Of a stretch of DNA of 64,000 nucleotides, positions 44,116-52,101 are shown in pieces. This DNA is from Armatimonadetes bacterium UBA1398. Its GTDB lineage: Bacteria; Armatimonadota; Zipacnadia; UBA1398. Made by a program: the position numbers and the translations under genes. Positions within the stretch are counted from its first letter, which is position 1. Each line of letters opens with the position of its first letter. The DNA lies in contig DBQI01000025.1 in assembly GCA_002305165.1 (NCBI GenBank), positions 88,958 to 152,957 on the forward strand, read 5' to 3'. The notes under the pieces are model-generated. The model made no database searches. It had not been told where the DNA came from and was given only the letters and a program-made list of their open reading frames with translations.

Positions 44116-45324
44116 CTACCTCATCGCTTCGCGCATGGTGGCGCGGAGGGCCTCGATGGTGCGGTCCATTTCGGCAGGCCCGAGGGTGGGGTGGACCAGG
44201 AGCATCATGCTCGTCTCGCCCAGCTCCCTTGCGACGGGCAGCCGCTCCGTCGGGCCGAAACCGTCGAAGGCCTTTTCCAGGTAGATCTCGGGGCAGGAGC
44301 CGGTGAAGCAGGGCACCCCGCACCGGTTCACTTCGGCGATGATGCGGTCGCGGGACCAGTCGCTTCGCAGAGCGTCGGGCACGATGTCGAGATAGTACTT
44401 ATAGTAGCTGTGATGGATGTGCGCCGGCGGGATGGAGACGCGAAGCCCGGGGAGGGCGCCCAGGCCTTCATGGAGCATGGCGGCGTTGGCCCGCCGCTTG
44501 GCGACCCACTCGGGCAGATGCTGGAGCATGAGGCGTCCGATGGCGGCCTGCATCTCGGTGAGCCGGTAGTTGGTGCCGGGAGTCTCGCGCACCCAGCGGA
44601 AGGCGGAGGACCAGTTCGTGTCGCCGCCCGTCTCCGTGGCACGCTTGCCGTGGTCCTTGTAGGCCCACATGGACTCCCAGAGGTCACGCCGGGCCGTGGT
44701 GACCATGCCGCCCTCGCCGCCGGTGGTCAGGATCTTGTCCTGGCAGAAGGAGAAGCTGCCGATGACTCCCATGCTGCCGACGGGCCGGCCCCGGTAGAGG
44801 GCGCCGTGGGCTTGGGCGCAGTCCTCGATGACCGCAAGGCCTCGGTCTTCGGCGAGGGCGAGGATGCCGTCCATCTCGCAGGGCCAGCCAGCGAGGTGCA
44901 CGAGGACAATCGCCTTGGTCCGATCGCTGAGCACCGGCGCGATTGTCTCGGCAGTCAGGTTCTGGCTATCGCGGTCGACGTCGGCGAAGACGGGCGTGGC
45001 GCCTCGAAGGAGCACGCAGCTCGCTGAAGCGATGAAGCTCCGTGGGGTGACGACGACCTCATCCTCGGCCCCGATGTGCAGGGCATGGAGGGCCATGTCG
45101 AGGGTGACGGTCCCGTTCGCCGCGGCAATAGCGTAATCGACGCCGACGTGAGCGGCGTACTCGGCCTCGAACTGCCGCCCCTCGTTGCCGGTCCAGTAGT
45201 TGATCCTGCCCGACCGCAGGACGGTGGAAACGGCGTCCACCATCTCCTCATCGAGCACCGGCCACGAGGGGAAGGGCTCGACGGCTGGCCTGTCGTCGAT
45301 CGATTCATGCGTCCGCGAGCTCAT
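44116..45324 (-). CDS. DegT/DnrJ/EryC1/StrS family sugar aminotransferase
   Basis: PLP-dependent aminotransferase acting on a nucleotide-linked keto-sugar, or a relative of the same family; 402 residues. The PLP lysine lies in GSFSFCQDKILTTGGEGGMV near residue 200, with VIEDCAQAHGALYRGRPVGSMG before it and NYRLTEMQAAIGRLML after it. The N-terminal RSGRINYWTGNEGRQFEAEYAAHVG matches family substrate-site patterns. It lies downstream of wecC (126 bases) in the same direction, so both probably make an amino-sugar nucleotide for the exopolysaccharide built by the genes to the right. Confidence 0.9.
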   Translation of the reverse strand: MSSRTHESIDDRPAVEPFPSWPVLDEEMVDAVSTVLRSGRINYWTGNEGRQFEAEYAAHVGVDYAIAAANGTVTLDMALHALHIGAEDEVVVTPRSFIASASCVLLRGATPVFADVDRDSQNLTAETIAPVLSDRTKAIVLVHLAGWPCEMDGILALAEDRGLAVIEDCAQAHGALYRGRPVGSMGVIGSFSFCQDKILTTGGEGGMVTTARRDLWESMWAYKDHGKRATETGGDTNWSSAFRWVRETPGTNYRLTEMQAAIGRLMLQHLPEWVAKRRANAAMLHEGLGALPGLRVSIPPAHIHHSYYKYYLDIVPDALRSDWSRDRIIAEVNRCGVPCFTGSCPEIYLEKAFDGFGPTERLPVARELGETSMMLLVHPTLGPAEMDRTIEALRATMREAMR

Positions 45325-45450
45325 CGCACACCCCGTTCACACTCTGTTGGTTCGCCCACCGAGGCTCGCCGCCCTGCCCGATTCAGAGGCGCGGCAGGCC
45401 CTCGAAGCGCTCTGCCGGGGATTGCTCGACCGGCACTCCTAGCCTGACGC

Positions 45451-46707
45451 CTAACTCCAGATGCCCCGGGTGTCGACAACGACCTTGCCTGCGTAGGCGC
45501 TGGGAGCCACCTCGCGGAACTGCCGGTGGTCCACCAGCAGCACCAGGATGTCCGCTTCCGCAAGAGCCGCCTCCAGCGTAGCGGCCACTACCCCCAAAGC
45601 CGTCAGCTTCGACGGCAGGGACGACACGTACGGCTCCACCGCCAGGATCCGGCCTACGCCCTCCTCGACAAGCCGCGCCGTGATCGCCACTGCAGGCGAC
45701 TCCCGTAGGTCGTCCACATCCGCCTTGAACGCCAGCCCCAGGCATGCGATGACCGGATCTTCCAGCCGCGCCGCCTCCCTCTTCACCCGCTCCACCACCA
45801 CCCCGGGCTTGCCGTCATTCACCTCCCGCGCTTGACGCATGAGCTTCGTCTGCTCCGGCGCCGACGATACGATGAACCACGGATCGATGGCGATGCAGTG
45901 GCCGCCCACCCCAGGGCCCGGCTTCAGGATGTTCACTCGAGGGTGCCGGTTCGCGAAGCTGATGAGCTGCCACACATCGATGTCGAACCGCTCGCACACC
46001 AAGGACAGCTCGTTCGCGAAGGCGATATTCACATCACGGTAGGCGTTCTCGCAGAGCTTGCAGAGCTCCGCCGTGCGGCAGTCGGTCGCGAGGATGGCGC
46101 CCTGGCAGAACCGCTGGTAGAGGGCGACGGCGGCCTCGGTGGAGGCCTCGTCGACGCCGCCGACGACCCGGTCGTTCCCCACGAGCTCCTTCATGATCTG
46201 CCCAGGCAGGACGCGCTCGGGACAGTGGGCGACGAAGATCCGGTCCTCGCCGACGGACTCGGGATCCGCTCCACGGGTAGGCACGGCGAGGTCGGGCCGC
46301 TCCTCGGCGATCCACCGGCAAACCGCCTCGGTGGCGCCTACGGGGATGGTGGACTCGACGACCACCAGGTTGCCCGGACGGAGGACGGGGGCGATGGCAC
46401 GCGCGGCGGACTCGACGTAGCTGAGGTCGGGCCGATGGTCGGGGGTCATGGGCGTCGGGACGGCGAGGACGAAGGCGTCGGCGGGCTGGGGCTCGGTGAA
46501 GGCGAGGAGGTTCCCCTGCGCGACCGCGTCACGGACCGCGACATCGAGATCGGGCTCGTGGATGTGGATCCGGCCCTCGTTGATGGTCCGGACCGCGTCG
46601 GCGTTCGTGTCGACACCGAGCACCTTCATCCCGTTGGCGGCCAGGACGCTCGCCGTCGGCAGACCGATATAACCTAAACCTACCACGCACACGCTATCGA
46701 ATGACAT
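45451..46707 (-). CDS. wecC: UDP-N-acetyl-D-mannosamine dehydrogenase-like (UDP-sugar dehydrogenase)
   Basis: NAD-dependent four-electron oxidation of a UDP-sugar to the uronic acid; the sequence is closest to the UDP-ManNAc dehydrogenase branch. The 418 residues start with the Rossmann motif VCVVGLGYIGLPTASVLAANG. They include VPTPMTPDHRPDLSYV, VVVESTIPVGAT, HCPERVLPGQ (typical of the ManNAc branch) and the catalytic Cys in GPGVGGHCIAIDPWF near residue 270. GLAFKADVDDLRESPA follows in the UDP-binding C-terminal domain. It probably supplies UDP-ManNAcA or a similar acid sugar to the surface polysaccharide. It leads a short unit with the DegT gene. Confidence 0.9.
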   Translation of the reverse strand: MSFDSVCVVGLGYIGLPTASVLAANGMKVLGVDTNADAVRTINEGRIHIHEPDLDVAVRDAVAQGNLLAFTEPQPADAFVLAVPTPMTPDHRPDLSYVESAARAIAPVLRPGNLVVVESTIPVGATEAVCRWIAEERPDLAVPTRGADPESVGEDRIFVAHCPERVLPGQIMKELVGNDRVVGGVDEASTEAAVALYQRFCQGAILATDCRTAELCKLCENAYRDVNIAFANELSLVCERFDIDVWQLISFANRHPRVNILKPGPGVGGHCIAIDPWFIVSSAPEQTKLMRQAREVNDGKPGVVVERVKREAARLEDPVIACLGLAFKADVDDLRESPAVAITARLVEEGVGRILAVEPYVSSLPSKLTALGVVAATLEAALAEADILVLLVDHRQFREVAPSAYAGKVVVDTRGIWS

Positions 46708-46743
46708 CAGCTGAGTTGCTCCTTCTCGCTAGTTCCCAAACTC

Positions 46744-46772
46744 ATTGTAGCGTACGCACCCATCCACGACCT
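46744..46772 (-). promoter_or_regulatory. Possible promoter for wecC-DegT
   Basis: TACAAT on the minus strand (46749-46744) is a good -10 box 37 bases before the wecC ATG. The -35 position 17 bases further up reads AGGTCG, which is poor. Tentative. Confidence 0.3.
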
Positions 46773-46888
46773 GGAACCCACGGGAGGTGGCACCGGTTCG
46801 AGCGGTGGCGCACCGTCAGAAAGGGACCGTCGGCTGCGCGAGGCCTGTGTCGAATCTATGCGTAGGAAGGTTCCGAAGGAGGTCTGAC

Positions 46889-47396
46889 ACGGCCACCGAG
46901 AAGCGGATCGCGGCGAACTGCTGCAACGCGCAGCGGTCCATGGGCCCAAGGACACCGGCGGGGAAGGCTAGGTCGAGTCGCAACGCGCTCAAACACGGGA
47001 TCCTCAGTCGGGATCTCATCGAGAAGGGCGAGTCGGCCGAGGAACTGGCCCACGGGCGAACTCGAGCGCTGGTTCCTGGACCGCATCGCCGGCTCGCTGT
47101 GGCAGCTGCGCCGAGTATACGTCATCGAGGCGGGCCTTTACGAGAACCAGACGCTGAGTTTCGGAGACGGCCGCCCGAAGATCGAGGCTTGCCGGCCGGA
47201 GACCCAGGGGATTCCGGCGAGACCCTTCGGCAATGAGTGCGGCAACGGCGTAGCGGTGAACCAGTTCCATATGTACGAGAGCGCGGTGGAACGGAGTCTC
47301 TACCGGGCGCTGCACGAACTGCAGCGGCTGCAGGCGGCTCGGGGCGTACGACGGAGCGCGCCGCCGGCGGTGGATGTGACGCTGGAGGTGCGGTGA
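46889..47396 (+). pseudogene. Broken conserved hypothetical gene (ACG in start position, internal deletion/frameshift)
   Basis: Remnant of a widespread hypothetical family with the N-terminal pattern K-R-I-A-A-N-x2-N-A-Q-x-S-x-G-P-x-T-x2-G-K. Here it reads KRIAANCCNAQRSMGPRTP, then SSRNALKHGILSRD. A perfect AAGGAGG (46876-46882) sits 6 bases before codon 46889, but that codon is ACG instead of ATG. After about 47045 the frame is lost; the family's middle and C-terminal part continues in another frame (GELERWFLDRIAGSLWQLRRVYVIEAG ... NQFHMYESAVERSLYRALHELQRLQA) to the TGA at 47394. About a dozen residues are missing at the junction. So it has lost both its start and its frame. Confidence 0.7.
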
Positions 47397-47847
47397 GTGG
47401 AGAGTGGAGGGTGGTGAGTGAGCACTGACGAGTGAGCAGACAGGAGCGAGGATGGGGCCGGGCCGTTTCAGTGCCCCCCTCCCTGGCCTTCGGCCGTCCC
47501 TCCCCCGCGGCGATGCACGCAGGAGAGGGGCAGAGCTTAGCAGGACCGTGTCGGTGGAACAGGCCGACTAACGAGAACCTGCGGGCCGGATAGCGACCCA
47601 CCGGCCGTCGGGCTTCGCTGCGCTGCGCCCTGGCATGACGCCCTGACAAGCTGCACGCGAGGGAGGGGGCAGGAGAGCGCGGGGTATGCCAGGGCGTTGG
47701 GCTCGACAAGGCCGTGGCAAGCTGCACGCGAACGAGCATGGGGTTCACGAGCAAGACCGCGCCGCTGGATACACCCCGGCCTCGGGCCCAGCGGCTGCGA
47801 AGGTAGCCCCCGTGGCATGGCTTCAGATGTGCGCGGCGACGCGGCTG
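47397..47847. other. Non-coding, partly repetitive gap
   Basis: 451 bases without a supported gene. It opens with GAGTG-type low-complexity sequence (47394-47450). Near 47475-47520 it has C-rich tracts flanking a small GGCC-TTC-GGCC hairpin, and it contains a 14-base direct repeat CAAGCTGCACGCGA at 47647-47660 and 47718-47731. Open frames here are arginine-rich shadows. No tRNA or known RNA was recognised. Confidence 0.5.
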
Positions 47848-48528
47848 TCACTGCCACTCGATATGGGCCTCCAGGATGCCTCGCAGCGCAGCGAGGGAGG
47901 GGCTTTCATGGTCGACGTCGTCTCCGCTGTGCACAGATTCATGCAGCGAGCCCTCACGACGCACCCGGACGGTTAGCCAGCCGAGTGCCTTGGGGCCGGC
48001 GAAGTCTTTCCCCGGGTTGTCGGCGACGTACAGACACTGCGATCCAGAAGCGGCCAGCGCATCCTGGACGAGGACGAAGGCCGCTGGACTGGGCTTGCTG
48101 TTGCCGGGCCCGAGTTCGGCTGTGCAGACTATAGGGTCCAGGAGCCCGACAAGGCCAAGGGCGTGCGCTTTGCGCTGCTGACTCGCTGCTGGCCCATCCG
48201 TTATCGCCGCGAGGGGCAGGTGGGGCCGCAACCATGCAAGGGTGTCGGCTGCATCCGGCAGCAAGGTAATGTGAGGTGTGTGCTCGCGGTAATAGTCAAC
48301 CATGGCAGGCACCTGGGCCTGCAGATCGCCCCGCCCGAGAGCCGCAAGCGTCAGATCGAAGACGTTTCCCCGCCTCCCGGAGAGGAACAGAGCCCAGGCC
48401 GCGTCGGCGAAGCCGTCCACCCCCCACTCAGATTCCATCCAGGCTCCAACAGCCTTGAAGCCGCTGTGTACGTAGTCACGCTCCAGGTACAGCGTGTCAT
48501 CTATATCGAAGACCGCGCATTGGATCAC
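47848..48528 (-). CDS. HAD-family hydrolase
   Basis: Haloacid-dehalogenase-type phosphatase of 226 residues. Motif I is AVFDIDDTLYLERDYV with the nucleophile Asp, motif II LAAITDGPAASQQRKA, motif III the Lys in GPGNSKPSPAAF, and motif IV YVADNPGKDFAGPKALGW. The helical cap lies between motifs I and II. This type occurs in surface-polysaccharide loci next to an ATP-grasp gene. The GTG start overlaps the ATP-grasp stop (GTGA, 48525-48528), so the two are coupled. The substrate is probably a small phosphorylated intermediate made by or for the ATP-grasp partner; this is inference. Confidence 0.88.
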   Translation of the reverse strand: MIQCAVFDIDDTLYLERDYVHSGFKAVGAWMESEWGVDGFADAAWALFLSGRRGNVFDLTLAALGRGDLQAQVPAMVDYYREHTPHITLLPDAADTLAWLRPHLPLAAITDGPAASQQRKAHALGLVGLLDPIVCTAELGPGNSKPSPAAFVLVQDALAASGSQCLYVADNPGKDFAGPKALGWLTVRVRREGSLHESVHSGDDVDHESPSLAALRGILEAHIEWQ

Positions 48529-49571
48529 TCGGAGAGGCCCGCCTCCGCACCATCAACGAACACGGCCTCGTCGTACCGAAGCATCACTAGGCCGGGTCGC
48601 CAGCGGTCCCAGAACCGCGGAATGGGCCGGCCCAACGCCTCATCGATGAGCCACGCCGGGAAGTCGGCTCCCGCCGCACGACTTAGCGGGTATCCGCCGC
48701 CGAACCGCGGGTTGATCTCGATGACTCTCATCTCGTCGGTGGCATCGTCTACGAAGACCTGCACGTTCAGCGGGCCGCGCGGATCGGGCAGTAACGATGC
48801 GATGCTTCTGACTAGCTGCTGGAGCGCATCATGGCGCACTGTGACTGCCTTGCTAACCTCGCCGGAGCGAACCTCCAACCTACGGCGGGGTACGGTGCAG
48901 ACACAATCCCCGGCACGGCTCACGAAGGCGTCTACCGTAAACTCCGCGCCGCGTGCGATCGACTGCACTAGGTACCCGGACTCCCCAGCGTCGCCTGCTC
49001 GTCCTTGGGGTCGGGCCTGCTCGGGGATCCCGTGGAGGTCGGATGGACAACCAGCGAGACGAACACCCAGTGAGCCACTTCCGCGCCTGGGCTTCACGAT
49101 GACCGGGTAGTCGAGTCCGTCCGCAGAGGCCTGAGCCTCCGCGAGTGTCCACTGCGCCACGGTCGGGAAGCCGTGGGCGACCAGCCAGTCGTGGGTGGTC
49201 TGTTTGTCGGCCCCAATGCTCACCGTCGCTGTGCTGCTGCAGCAGATCCTAGTGCCAGCAGCTTCGAACATGGGGTGATGGGCAGCATAGACGGGCAGTT
49301 CGGGGTCGATGGTGGGGACCAGCAGGTCTACGGCGGTGCGGCGGCAGATCTCCATGACGGCGTCCACGAACTCGTCTGAACTGCACGGAGGAACGATGTA
49401 GCGTTCGTCGGCAGCATGCCATGCAGGGGCCAGCGGGGAGGCGTCCAAGCCGACTAGGTGGGGCTCAGCGATGCCCGCCTTCGCCATGGCGTCAGTAAAG
49501 GCGTGGGCCAGGGCAACGCGACGCCCGGCCGACGAGAGTGCTACACACATCCGCTTCGGGGGAGAATGCAA
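48525..49571 (-). CDS. ATP-grasp family protein (carbamoyl-phosphate synthase-like)
   Basis: ATP-dependent carboxylate-amine/thiol ligase fold, 348 residues. Visible: the pre-ATP-grasp N-terminal domain (VDLLVPTIDPELPVYAAHH), ADKQTTHDWLVAHGFPT, the ATP-binding YPVIVKPRRGSGSLGVRLA, and the magnesium-site strand MRVIEINPRFGGGYPLSRAAGADFPAWLIDEALG. Such stand-alone ligases in capsule loci attach amino acids or other groups to sugar precursors. The start shown is a TTG; an ATG at 49550 is an alternative. It is coupled to the HAD gene downstream. Confidence 0.87.
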   Translation of the reverse strand: MHSPPKRMCVALSSAGRRVALAHAFTDAMAKAGIAEPHLVGLDASPLAPAWHAADERYIVPPCSSDEFVDAVMEICRRTAVDLLVPTIDPELPVYAAHHPMFEAAGTRICCSSTATVSIGADKQTTHDWLVAHGFPTVAQWTLAEAQASADGLDYPVIVKPRRGSGSLGVRLAGCPSDLHGIPEQARPQGRAGDAGESGYLVQSIARGAEFTVDAFVSRAGDCVCTVPRRRLEVRSGEVSKAVTVRHDALQQLVRSIASLLPDPRGPLNVQVFVDDATDEMRVIEINPRFGGGYPLSRAAGADFPAWLIDEALGRPIPRFWDRWRPGLVMLRYDEAVFVDGAEAGLSE

Positions 49572-49630
49572 GGTCTTCCACTACCTTCCTGACGGGGCGC
49601 GTAGGGGGCGCACAAGCTGACGACCCCAGA

Positions 49631-49840
49631 TCAGCGGTGGCCGAGGAACTCCGGCATTGTCGCCTCGCCGTCCGCGCTGATCCCCTCTCGCCGGGCTACT
49701 CTCCAGAGGGTCAGTAGTATGATCCAGATGTCCAGGCCGAGCGACCAGTGGTCCACATACCAGACGTCCAGCCTGAACCGTTCATCCCAACACACCGCGT
49801 TGCGACCATTCACCTGGGCCCAGCCGATTAGGCGGGGGCT
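49631..49840 (-). pseudogene. 3' remnant of a second undecaprenyl-phosphate sugar transferase
   Basis: About 70 codons that match only the C-terminal third of bacterial sugar transferases: RLIGWAQVNGRNAVCWDERF, then DVWYVDHWSLGLDIWIILLTLW and the end EGISADGEATMPEFLG. Upstream of about 49840 the frame enters the deacetylase gene with no sugar-transferase sequence, so the first two thirds are deleted. The intact gene at 51484 has the same tail pattern (SAVNGRNAQSW, APMPEFLG) but is clearly divergent. This looks like a relic of a previous or parallel initiating transferase left by rearrangement. Confidence 0.8.
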
Positions 49841-50508
49841 CAGGCGACGACCTGCCTCAGTAGCATGAAGGCTTCAGCCGCGCGGAGCCCCACGGTAGCA
49901 CCGCGGAGTCGAGCCAAGGCTTCGAGGGCCTCAACGGAGCGTTCATGCGGGAATGGCTGTACCTGCATCTCGAACGCACGGAAGGCCTCGAGCTTGGTAC
50001 TCAGATGGTCGGTGATGTCCACGAAGACGTTGGGCTGGAACGCCGGCGTGATACCAGGCGCGTTCCAGTTGGTCTCGGAAAGGGTCTCGTAGGCGTAGAC
50101 CACAGAGGGCGTGGACGCGCGGCAAGGGCGGACAGCAACCATGGCCGATAGCGCAGCGAGCTGATGGTCCAGGTGGATGTCGCCCGCGAAGGGCAGGTAC
50201 ACCTGCTGAGGCCGAAGCTCGAGCATGAGCGCTCCGAGGGCGGAGTTCACTTCTGCGTGGGCAACCGTGTCGAGTCGCGCCGCAGGGAAGTCGAGGAACC
50301 GTGTCTCGGATACGCCGAGGATCTGGTGCGCACGGAGATTGTGATCGCGATTCCTGAGCGTCCCTTCCTCCGCAAAGTCGGGGGGGTACCCACGAGTCAG
50401 CACCGCCACGATGACGGAACGCCCCTCACGAGCCAGACGAGCGATGGTCCCTCCGACGCCCAGAACCTCATCGTCGGGGTGTGGGGCGAGGACAAGAACG
50501 GGGCTCAT
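49840..50508 (-). CDS. PIG-L family deacetylase
   Basis: Zinc-dependent N-deacetylase of the GlcNAc-PI de-N-acetylase/LmbE superfamily, 222 residues. It has the zinc and catalytic motif APHPDDEVLGVGGTIARLAREG at the N terminus and the second zinc-ligand motif AGDIHLDHQ near residue 110. It probably removes an acetyl group from an N-acetylated sugar. Its ATG overlaps the stop of the LpxD-like acyltransferase (ATGA, 50505-50508), so removal and addition of an acyl group are encoded as a pair. Confidence 0.9.
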   Translation of the reverse strand: MSPVLVLAPHPDDEVLGVGGTIARLAREGRSVIVAVLTRGYPPDFAEEGTLRNRDHNLRAHQILGVSETRFLDFPAARLDTVAHAEVNSALGALMLELRPQQVYLPFAGDIHLDHQLAALSAMVAVRPCRASTPSVVYAYETLSETNWNAPGITPAFQPNVFVDITDHLSTKLEAFRAFEMQVQPFPHERSVEALEALARLRGATVGLRAAEAFMLLRQVVA

Positions 50509-51491
50509 CGATGATCAGCCCCCTGTCTCGTCGACGTGCCGGGGCAGTCGGGAGGATCAACGGGTCCCGTCGGTCTCGCGAACCCCCCTGACTGAGGGAG
50601 CTCGCGTGCTGGCACGCCAGCAACCGTGGCGCCGTCCGGAACATCGTGCCTCACAAGGGCGCACATCCCCACGGTGGCGTTGCGCCCCACCCGAACGCGA
50701 TGCATGACTGCGGCGTGCGACGCGATCCAGGTGCGTCGTCCCACGAAGCAGCTCCCCGAGAGGGCAACATGGGTAAGAATGACGGCGTGGGGCTCGATGT
50801 GGCAGTTGTGGGCGATCTGGGCGAGGTTGCCGACTTTGGCTCCCTCTTCGATCACAGTGTCCCCCAGGCAGCCACGGTCGATGCATGCGTTGGCACCGAT
50901 CTCCACGTCGTCGCCAATGGAAACGCCGCCAATGTGGGGCCACTTCTCCCACTCGTCAGCCTCGGTCGGCTGGTAGCCAAAGCCGTCCATACCGATCACC
51001 GCGCCGGCCTGGATCGAGACACGGGTGCCGATCCTTACGCGGTCGCCGATATGGTTATGCCCGTGAAGGATCGACTCGGCCCCCACTACTGAGTTCCCAA
51101 CGAAGCAGAATGGGCCGATGTGAGCTGTGGGATGGATACTGGCGGATCTGCTCACGCATGCCGTGGGATGAACACCCGGCTCAGGCGGCGGTGGGGCGAA
51201 CCACTGCCGGAAGGCGCGGACGAAGGCCAGGCGCGGATCGCGGACAGCGATGAAGGTGGTTGCGTCACACGCTGATGGAACACTGACCTCGGAGCTGCAG
51301 ATCACCGCGCCCGCGAGAGTGGACCGTAGCATAGCGGCGGCTTCCTCTCCGCGCCGATCGCAGAAAGTGAGCACATGACTACCAGCCGCCTCCGTGATGG
51401 GGCCAACGGCTGACAGCTCACGCGATGGGTCACCAGTAACGGCACCGGCATTGAGCCCTAGAAACCGCGCAATCTCGGATACTCTAACCAT
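50505..51491 (-). CDS. LpxD-like UDP-3-O-acyl-glucosamine N-acyltransferase
   Basis: Left-handed beta-helix N-acyltransferase, 328 residues. The N-terminal LpxD uridine-binding-type domain (VSEIARFLGLNAGAVTGDPSRELSAVGPI, HVLTFCDRRGEEAA) is followed by hexapeptide repeats (SIHPTAHIGPFCFVGNSVVGAESIL, SIGDDVEIGANACIDRG) and the catalytic His region AKVGNLAQIAHNCHIEPHAVI. It could be true LpxD of lipid A synthesis. However, no other lpx genes are here, and coupling to a deacetylase and a sugar transferase suggests N-acylation of a polysaccharide sugar. The ATG at 51491 overlaps the sugar transferase stop by 8 bases. Confidence 0.82.
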   Translation of the reverse strand: MVRVSEIARFLGLNAGAVTGDPSRELSAVGPITEAAGSHVLTFCDRRGEEAAAMLRSTLAGAVICSSEVSVPSACDATTFIAVRDPRLAFVRAFRQWFAPPPPEPGVHPTACVSRSASIHPTAHIGPFCFVGNSVVGAESILHGHNHIGDRVRIGTRVSIQAGAVIGMDGFGYQPTEADEWEKWPHIGGVSIGDDVEIGANACIDRGCLGDTVIEEGAKVGNLAQIAHNCHIEPHAVILTHVALSGSCFVGRRTWIASHAAVMHRVRVGRNATVGMCALVRHDVPDGATVAGVPARELPQSGGFARPTGPVDPPDCPGTSTRQGADHR

Positions 51492-52101
51492 CAGCTTCCT
51501 TCTCCGTACCAAGGAACTCAGGCATGGGGGCAACGTCACTTGCGCCACGACGTGAGATGACCGTGAGGACCGTTCTGCCGAGGATGCTCAGGTCCAGCCA
51601 CAGGCTTTGGCGTTCCACGTAGGCGATATCCCAAGCGAGTTTGTCGCTCCAGGACTGGGCATTCCTACCGTTCACGGCACTGAGAGTGGTGAGTCCGGGC
51701 TTTACATCGAGACGCCGGCGCTGTTCTGGGTTGTAGCGGTTGAGGTACTTGAGCGGGTGCGGTCTGGTGCCAACGAGGGACATCTCACCTTTGAGTACAT
51801 TCCACAACTGGGGTAGCTCATCCAGACTCGTCGCCCGCAGGAGACCACCGATCCGCGTCGTGCGTTCGGCGTCAGGAAGCAGATGTCCATCAGCGTCTCG
51901 ATCGTTCCTCATGGTTCGGAACTTCAGAACCGTGAATGGTCTGCCGTGCAGACCTAGTCGCTGCTGCCGAAAGAGCACCGGGCGGCCCATGGTGAGCCAG
52001 ACGACGAGGGCAAGCAGAGCAAGCGTGGGGGCGAGACCGATAAGCGCAATGGCTGAGAAGAGAACATCGAGGCTGCGCTTGGCGGTGGCGTGAACGCTCA
52101 T
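51484..52101 (-). CDS. Undecaprenyl-phosphate sugar phosphotransferase (initiating sugar transferase)
   Basis: Monotopic membrane enzyme that transfers a sugar 1-phosphate onto undecaprenyl phosphate to start a polysaccharide repeat unit; 205 residues (short PglC/WcaJ-C type). It has an N-terminal hydrophobic hairpin (VLFSAIALIGLAPTLALLALVVWL), then VLFRQQRLGLHGRPFTVLKFRTMRNDRDADG, the TSLDELPQLWNVLKGEMSLVGTRP catalytic region, KPGLTTLSAVNGRN, and the end MPEFLG. Both sides overlap neighbours (8 bases with the LpxD-like gene, 4 bases with the sialidase-like gene), so it sits in the middle of one coupled unit. Confidence 0.92.
   Translation of the reverse strand: MSVHATAKRSLDVLFSAIALIGLAPTLALLALVVWLTMGRPVLFRQQRLGLHGRPFTVLKFRTMRNDRDADGHLLPDAERTTRIGGLLRATSLDELPQLWNVLKGEMSLVGTRPHPLKYLNRYNPEQRRRLDVKPGLTTLSAVNGRNAQSWSDKLAWDIAYVERQSLWLDLSILGRTVLTVISRRGASDVAPMPEFLGTEKEADG

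Noticed and set aside
47397..47847. tRNA or other structured RNA in the gap
   Set aside because: No tRNA arm pattern or other recognisable RNA fold was found.
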